DNA of 64,000 bases from Cunninghamia lanceolata (Eukaryota; Streptophyta; Pinopsida; Cupressales; Cupressaceae). Made by a program: the position numbers and the translations under genes. The notes beneath the pieces are model-generated. The model was not told the origin of the DNA. It worked only from the letters and a program-made list of their open reading frames with translations, and ran no database searches. Positions within the stretch are counted from its first letter, which is position 1. The number at the start of each line of letters is the position of its first letter. The DNA lies in assembly GCA_027924645.1 (NCBI GenBank), contig BSBN01001688.1:62001-126000 (forward strand). Reading direction: 5' to 3'. Positions 58,691-64,000 of the stretch are shown here, in pieces.

Positions 58691-60115
58691 AATGAAATGT
58701 CTTGTAACATCAATGTCCAATACGATCTAGTAATACAAGGCATGCAAAGTTTTATGTTACTTGATACACCCTAGGTGATGGACTATGTCACTCCTAAGCA
58801 CTTGTTTGAAGGAAAGGGCTAAATGGACACAGCAAGTTCACAACAAACACAATGGATAGGAGGAATAGAGTACAGCACAGAAAGTCCCAATTGATGATTT
58901 TATGTATTTATATTAAATGCAATGAAACAACACCAATTATGCTTGTTTGTGCACCTAAAATATTCACGTTTTCACCTTTTTTCAATGCAAATGACTAAAG
59001 GAAGAGGTGTTGTAAGGAAATTGATGAGGGGAAGAAAATAATATGGCTAATAACATTCCAATGATGCAACAATATCCTTCACAATGCATCAAAACTATGT
59101 GTGAATATGACCTAAAAATGCTTGATTTTTAAACTTTTTTCCCAATTTTTCAATGCAAAGCATTAACAAAAGACCTGTGTTGTAAGGACTTTAAAGAGGG
59201 GAAGAAAATAATATGCCTAATAACATCCCAATGATGCAACAATATCCTTCACAACATGCCTTTGATGCAAATCTAGAGTGATGATAAGTCAAAACCTAGA
59301 GAAAATTCACCTAAAATATGCAAATTTTCACCAATTTTCAATGTAAATGCCTAGCAGAAATGGTGTTGTAAGGAATTTGAGGAGGAGAAGAAGATAATAA
59401 CCCTGATATCAGTCAAATAATGCAGCAAAATCCCTCACAACATGCTTGTAATGCAATTCTAGAAAGACGATAAGGCCAAATATAGTGAAAATGCAAGGTT
59501 TTCAAACCCTAGACATGAAATTTTGCAAGAATGGCGCTATGATGCAACACTACAATTATAAATCAGTCCTAATGAGTGTTTTGGAAGGGTAGTAAAATCT
59601 GAAACAAGATTTTGACTACAAACCCTAGCTAATGCAAAAATAGGTTTTTATGAAAACTGCACAATTTCAAGCAATTTTTGACAAATTAAGCATGAAAATG
59701 CAATGCAAATAAATACTAAATGATTAATTTCTGCAATTAAAATCATATCTAATGAAAATAATAGAAATTTAAATCAAATTAAATGCCAATTAATTCAAAT
59801 TATGCTAAAATTCAAGCTTAAGATGCCAATTTTTTCAAATTTTGCAAAAAAAAATTGTAATTTTTCAAATGCAATAAATGTATGACGAAAAATAAATTTT
59901 AGACTTAATGCAAAAATTAGAAATTAAATAAAATGCTACTAAATTAATGCAAATTGTGTGAAAATTCAAACCCTAGAATGCAAACTTTTTGAAAATTTTC
60001 AAAAAATTTCAATTTTTTTGTAGATTTTTTGAATGCAATGAAATGAATGAATGCAAATCTATCACACAACACTCAACAAGATGCAAAATTCATTAAAAAA
60101 ATAGGTTCGCTAAAA
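58691..60115. other. D2 5' leader with tandem repeats
   Basis: Non-coding. Diverged units of about 170-186 bp with a CTTCACAACATGC anchor lie at 59080, 59250 and 59436, homologous to the D1 leader array. 59600-60100 is AT-rich without visible structure; the candidate PBS region is 60095-60115. Confidence 0.6.
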
Positions 60116-61369
60116 TGTTTAGGGTGAAAAAGGGGGGAAATGTTTTGGTTTGGGTTGCAAAGGCAAATCCTCCCTTCTCACCAAACATTCAAGGGCATAT
60201 CAACCGAATTGAATATCCACTAAGCAAGAGTAATCACCTATCAGGTTGGGCTACCACTTGCAACGATGCAGAAGTTCAAATGTATCAAACAATATCTGAA
60301 TTTAATGCTCAATTACTCTTAAAACCCTAAATATGCAAAACAATAAACAAATTGATGAATTATGACAAATCCTTTTAGACTAAGGTGAAGGACAGAGATT
60401 GTTAACTTGGTATTTTTCAAAATCTAGACTGCAGAATAGTTAGGGACACTGGCACTAGCGCCCCAGTCCAAGGTATAGTTTTCGTCACAGAATCTGAATC
60501 TCCTTCTGACGTTGATATGCACTGTATCTTCCATTTATGTCCTGGAAAAGATGGAGGACACTGGCACTAGCGCCCTTGTCTCAAAATGTTCACCTTTGTC
60601 CTCTTTCTTTCAGATCATGAATCCTTGTTGTCTGCAACTCCACTCCATGAAACTTGGTACTTGTAACATGCAATCACAAAGGAGTGTGGGAGGGGGTTGT
60701 GGTGTTTAGAGGCTTGCCTCGGTCAAGCCCCGGAGAAACATTCAAGTCTTCCGAACACCGTTGTTAGATAAGAGTGCGTATCCCTATGGGATAGAGGTAA
60801 AAATCCAAATGATAAATGATTGAAAACATAATAGATATCACCTTGAAGTGTAGATTTCATGGAAGGAAGATGCTCTTCATGCCATGAGGAGATGGAGTCA
60901 AATCTGCAAATACAAACACAATAACAACAAAATACTGCTCTACAACACAATGAATGCCTTGAATCAAAATCACCAGTTCACAATGTTCATCTAATTTCCA
61001 TCTCTAGTTTGCAAATGAAATGCTAAACATGCTTATATATGCAACTACAAAGATTCTAGCTAAGAATTTCATAATTCAAACTTGAGATGTCAGCATAGGA
61101 CCTAAATAACGGTCATAAAACTGACATTTAAAATTTAGGGCAAACCCAAAATAGGGCAAGACTAGGGCGCTAGCGCCCAAGTCCACCCTACTATTTTTGT
61201 TTAGGGATCATCAAAATAGCACCCCCTAGGTCTTATTTGCCATCAGACTTCAGGGTTTTCTCATTGGGAGTCAAAATTATCATGCAAGATGCTCTAAATG
61301 CATTCTAAAGACTCGATAGCTAAACCTTAAGAGAGGAAAGCCCCCAAGGGGACATTTTCTGACATAACA
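60116..61369 (-). repeat. D2 5' LTR (right copy), 1254 bp
   Basis: It starts TGTTTAGGGTG and ends CTGACATAACA. It lacks the ~600-bp duplication of the left copy. It carries the GGACACTGGCACTAGCGCC-type motifs of the family. Confidence 0.85.
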
Positions 61370-62876
61370 GGGCTAAGGGAAGGTTATACACCTTTTGGTT
61401 CTCATATGAGGGGTCTAATACTACACCATTTTCTTTCATCCCCTTGGGAACTTTGGGTAGTCCAAGGTAGTCTTGCCTTTTCAGCAGATGGAGGCTAAGT
61501 TTGTGGTAGTCCATCTTTCTGACCTCATGGTCATAGGCACAATTCTCCCAATGATCCTCAATAACATATTCATGTACATACCAACTCCCTATTAAGGGGT
61601 TGACCCACCCAATTGGGTCAAATCTACTTTTGATGTTATCAAAGGAACTCAAAGATAAGAAGGCCAAATCTGCCTTTGTGTTCTTTACATTTATCATGTT
61701 TTGGCAGTTGTACTCTCCTATCTTGATTGGAAATTTGAAGTTGGACTTGTTCTTGCCAGCAATCAATTTGTATACTTCAGAAACTTGCCTACATACCTCT
61801 AATAGGATGGCCTTATCACTAGGGTATCTTGGCAGCTTGTAGGGGGCCTTATCAAACCCCATGATTCTAATGTATGTGAAGGTTTGAAACTGAATATATT
61901 AGCTTCCCTAGTTTACCAGCTCTTTTATTGCCTCAAGAGATAGCCTCTTTGCATAGTCATTCTCCAATCCTCTAATCACTGCATACACAAAGGCATCATT
62001 AACAACACAGTAGATTTTCAAGTTAGTCATCAATTCTAGATGGGGAAAGTGGTTGTAGATAAGGACTTCTCTCTGTTGGAGGGAGCCCACCTATAGTAGC
62101 CCTGGGAAACTGGCCTGATAGGCCAACAGATAGACTAGGTAAGAGGTCATGTAGAACTCCTTTATTTCAGTGACCTGATAAAGTTGCTCATCCATCTTGT
62201 CACTTATAAATGATCCCTAGTCAATCCTCTTACCATCTATGATTTTGATGCAGAAGTGGCACATCCATGGATACCACTTCTCCACAGCAGGCAACCCAAA
62301 TACTCTGCTCAAGAGGGCAATAAATCTCCTCCCATCTTGTTTAAATTCAATGTATGGTTGCACCGAAGCCATCTTCAATGGATGTTTCCTTTGTGTAATT
62401 AGAAGATGTTGATTCATGTAACATGTGGCTATGGTAATCTTATTGTTGTAGAAGGTCAATGTTGAGTTCTCTGTAATTTTGTCATAGTCTGCATATGTGG
62501 GTAGACCAAATACTCTATCAACCATGTCAAAAGAAATATCCAAAACTATGTTTCCTACTGGTCCAATCACCTTTTTGCTGCTAGCTTTATACTCTAGGGA
62601 ACATGCCAATACTAGTTCAAGTACATGTACAGAAACTGGAAATGCGGCTGCCTGAATTAATCCAAAGTTATCCATGCACTGTGTCTGAAAAGACTTGTTG
62701 TCTTCATTCCTTAGTTGCTACCAGTAGCCCCAAGGGTCTGGGTGTCCAATGTTTGTGTCTCCAATCTTTGGATAAGGGTTAGACAACTTAGAGGTGAGCA
62801 GATATCCCTTGAATTCTAGCTTCTTCTCTACTACCAGAGGTGGTGGTGGTGCCTTAGCTATTTTCCCTGCATTCAT
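61370..62876 (-). pseudogene. Element K ORF, N-terminal part, five in-frame TAR stops
   Basis: From ATG 62876 one frame runs to the D2 insertion and, joined to 46924-47168, totals 584 codons exactly with no net indel. N-terminus: MNAGKIAKAPPPPLVVEKK, then a domain with NIVLDISFDMVDRVFGLPTY (about 62530) and FIALLSRVFGLPAVEKWYPW (about 62300) that resembles the N-terminal domain of the element I 3' ORF. Later parts (NLKIYCVVNDAFVYAVIRGL, DKAPYKLPRYPSDKAILL) are unrecognised. All five internal stops are TAG or TAA, at about 62720, 62217, 62092, 61908 and 61899, and each is one C-to-T step from Gln. It is probably the extra 3' ORF of an Athila-like element whose gag-pol is not in the window. Confidence 0.65.
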
Positions 62877-62965
62877 ACACACGACCAATCACTAGTGTTG
62901 CAAGCTTATTCCATAGTTAGCCATTATCGAATCATTATAAACATTATTGAAAATTCCATAAAACA

Positions 62966-64000
62966 GTGGAAAATACATTATTCTGGGTAGCTAACCTAGT
63001 ACAAGTAAGGAAGAAAAATGGAGACATCAGATTATGCGTAGATTTTAGAAATTTGAACAAAGCATCTGAAAAGGATAATTATCCTCTGCCTCCTATAGAC
63101 GAATTGCTGCAAGCAGTAAACGGAGCAAAGATGATGTCCTTTTTAGATGGTTTCTCAGGCTATAACCAGGTTTTAATAGATAGAGATGGCAGATTAAAAA
63201 CTACCTTCACTTGTAAATGGGGAAATTACGCATATAGAAGAATGCCTTTTGGTCTGATCAATGCAGGTGCCACTTTTCAGAGAGCCATGGACATTGCATT
63301 CTATGGGCTATCAGGTAAGTGCATTGTTGTGTATATGGATGATTTGACTGTGTATTCTGGAGATGCATCCGCTCACGCTGAAGATCTCAGGAAAATACTT
63401 AAGCGATGTGAGAGGTATGGAATTTCCCTTAATCCTAAAAAATGTTCATTTGGAGTTACTGAAGGTAAATTGCTAGGGCATGTCATTTCTAAAAATGGGA
63501 TATCGATTGACCCATATAGAATAGAATCAATAAAAAGTTTGCAAATACCAAACAATAGGAAAGAGTTAAAATCATTTTTTGGTCTTTGTTCAGAAGTTTA
63601 TCACGGGTTTTGCAGAAATCGTGCAACCGCTAAATGCCATGTTAAAGAAGGATGCGCAGATGGAGTGGACACCTATGGCTAAATCTGCATTCGAAGATAT
63701 CAAGAGGGCCATTTCTGACGCCCCTGTACTAGCGAGCCCAGACTACATAAAGCCGTTTTATATCTACTCCTTCGCATCCTCCCATTCAGTCGCGGCTGCC
63801 CTGACGCAAAAGGGTGAAGACAATGAGGAAAAACCCATTGCATTTATGAGAGCACCTCTGAAAGACGCACAATTAAGATATCTAGATACCGAAAGACAAG
63901 CATTTGCGTTAATAAAGGCCGTGAAAAAATTTAGGCATTATATTTTGCGTAGCCAGATCAAAGCTATAGTGCCAAACGCAGCCGTAAAGATGCTGCTGAT
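62966..64000 (+). pseudogene. Ty3/gypsy reverse transcriptase-RNase H, truncated by the window edge
   Basis: Plus strand. RT starts abruptly at VQVRKKNGDIRLCVDFRNLN, then DNYPLPPIDELLQ, MMSFLDGFSGYNQV, TTFTCKWGNYAYRRMPFGLI, catalytic YMDD at 63332-63343, and GKLLGHVISKNGISIDP. A frameshift near 63595 moves the reading to GFAEIVQPLNAMLKKDAQMEW, and RNase H-like sequence with RYLDTERQAFALIKAVKKF and RHYILRS follows to 63960. The DAS motif of RNase H is FASSHSVAAALTQ. Codons keep more CG dinucleotides than the elements to the left, suggesting a younger copy. The 5' boundary is unexplained: no protease precedes it. Confidence 0.8.

Larger units (their letters stand above)
47174..61369 (-). mobile_element. 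Element D2: D-family non-autonomous element inserted in K
   Basis: Same family as D1 (LTR ends, PPT, leader repeats, ORF1). Target duplication GAGCT (47169-47173) versus GGGCT (61370-61374). LTRs 47174-49036 and 60116-61369; PPT 49037-49051 on the minus strand. Without the nested copia it is about 8.2 kb. Unlike D1 it retains a protease-like domain downstream of ORF1, but again no RT, RNase H or integrase. Confidence 0.85.

Overview
The window reads as intergenic DNA of a large, repeat-rich seed-plant genome. I found no host gene, rRNA, tRNA or CRISPR array. Almost every base can be assigned to plant transposable elements: Ty3/gypsy (Athila/Tat-like and other lineages), Ty1/copia, non-autonomous LTR elements and one CACTA DNA transposon. 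The LTRs are long (0.9-3 kb), insertions are deeply nested and most coding frames are decayed. This would fit a conifer or another large-genome plant, but the species is inference.

Layout. (1) 411-11965, minus strand: Athila-like Ty3/gypsy element 'I', with gag-pol at 10571-4805, an extra 3' ORF at 3708-615, a right LTR at 10650-11965 and only a 166-bp scrap of left LTR. (2) 11966-14303: the 3' end of a CACTA transposon with an acidic terminal exon and a 12-bp subterminal repeat field. (3) 14304-43964, minus strand: Ty3/gypsy element 'G' with ~3-kb LTRs. Its left LTR was hit by the CACTA element. Its interior holds non-autonomous element 'F' (20057-25312), whose second LTR carries a 567-bp solo-LTR-like insert. 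Its right LTR is split by non-autonomous element 'D1' (28108-42610), whose own right LTR is split by gag-only copia element 'J' (34555-42462). (4) 43965-46187, plus strand: a truncated Ty3/gypsy pol 'H', the apparent target of G. (5) 46188-47173 plus 61370-62876, minus strand: element 'K', whose 583-codon ORF is cut in two by D-family element 'D2' (47174-61369). D2 in turn contains a near-complete Ty1/copia element (52353-58329). (6) 62966-64000, plus strand: RT/RNase H of another Ty3/gypsy element running off the edge.

The nesting is supported by target-site duplications read directly: CTCTC for D1, CCTCC for J, GAGCT/GGGCT for D2, GTTCT/ATTCT for the copia element, AACTT/AACTG for F, and TAC for the CACTA element (inferred by comparison with the uninterrupted sister LTR). 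It gives two insertion series: H<-G<-(F, CACTA, D1<-J) and K<-D2<-copia.

Only two frames look intact: the J GAG (37004-38554, 516 aa, three CCHC knuckles) and the D1 ORF (31984-31154, 276 aa). J and the D family carry no reverse transcriptase and would depend on proteins from other elements. The most notable points are these non-autonomous families and the indel-free but stop-riddled 3' ORFs of I and K.
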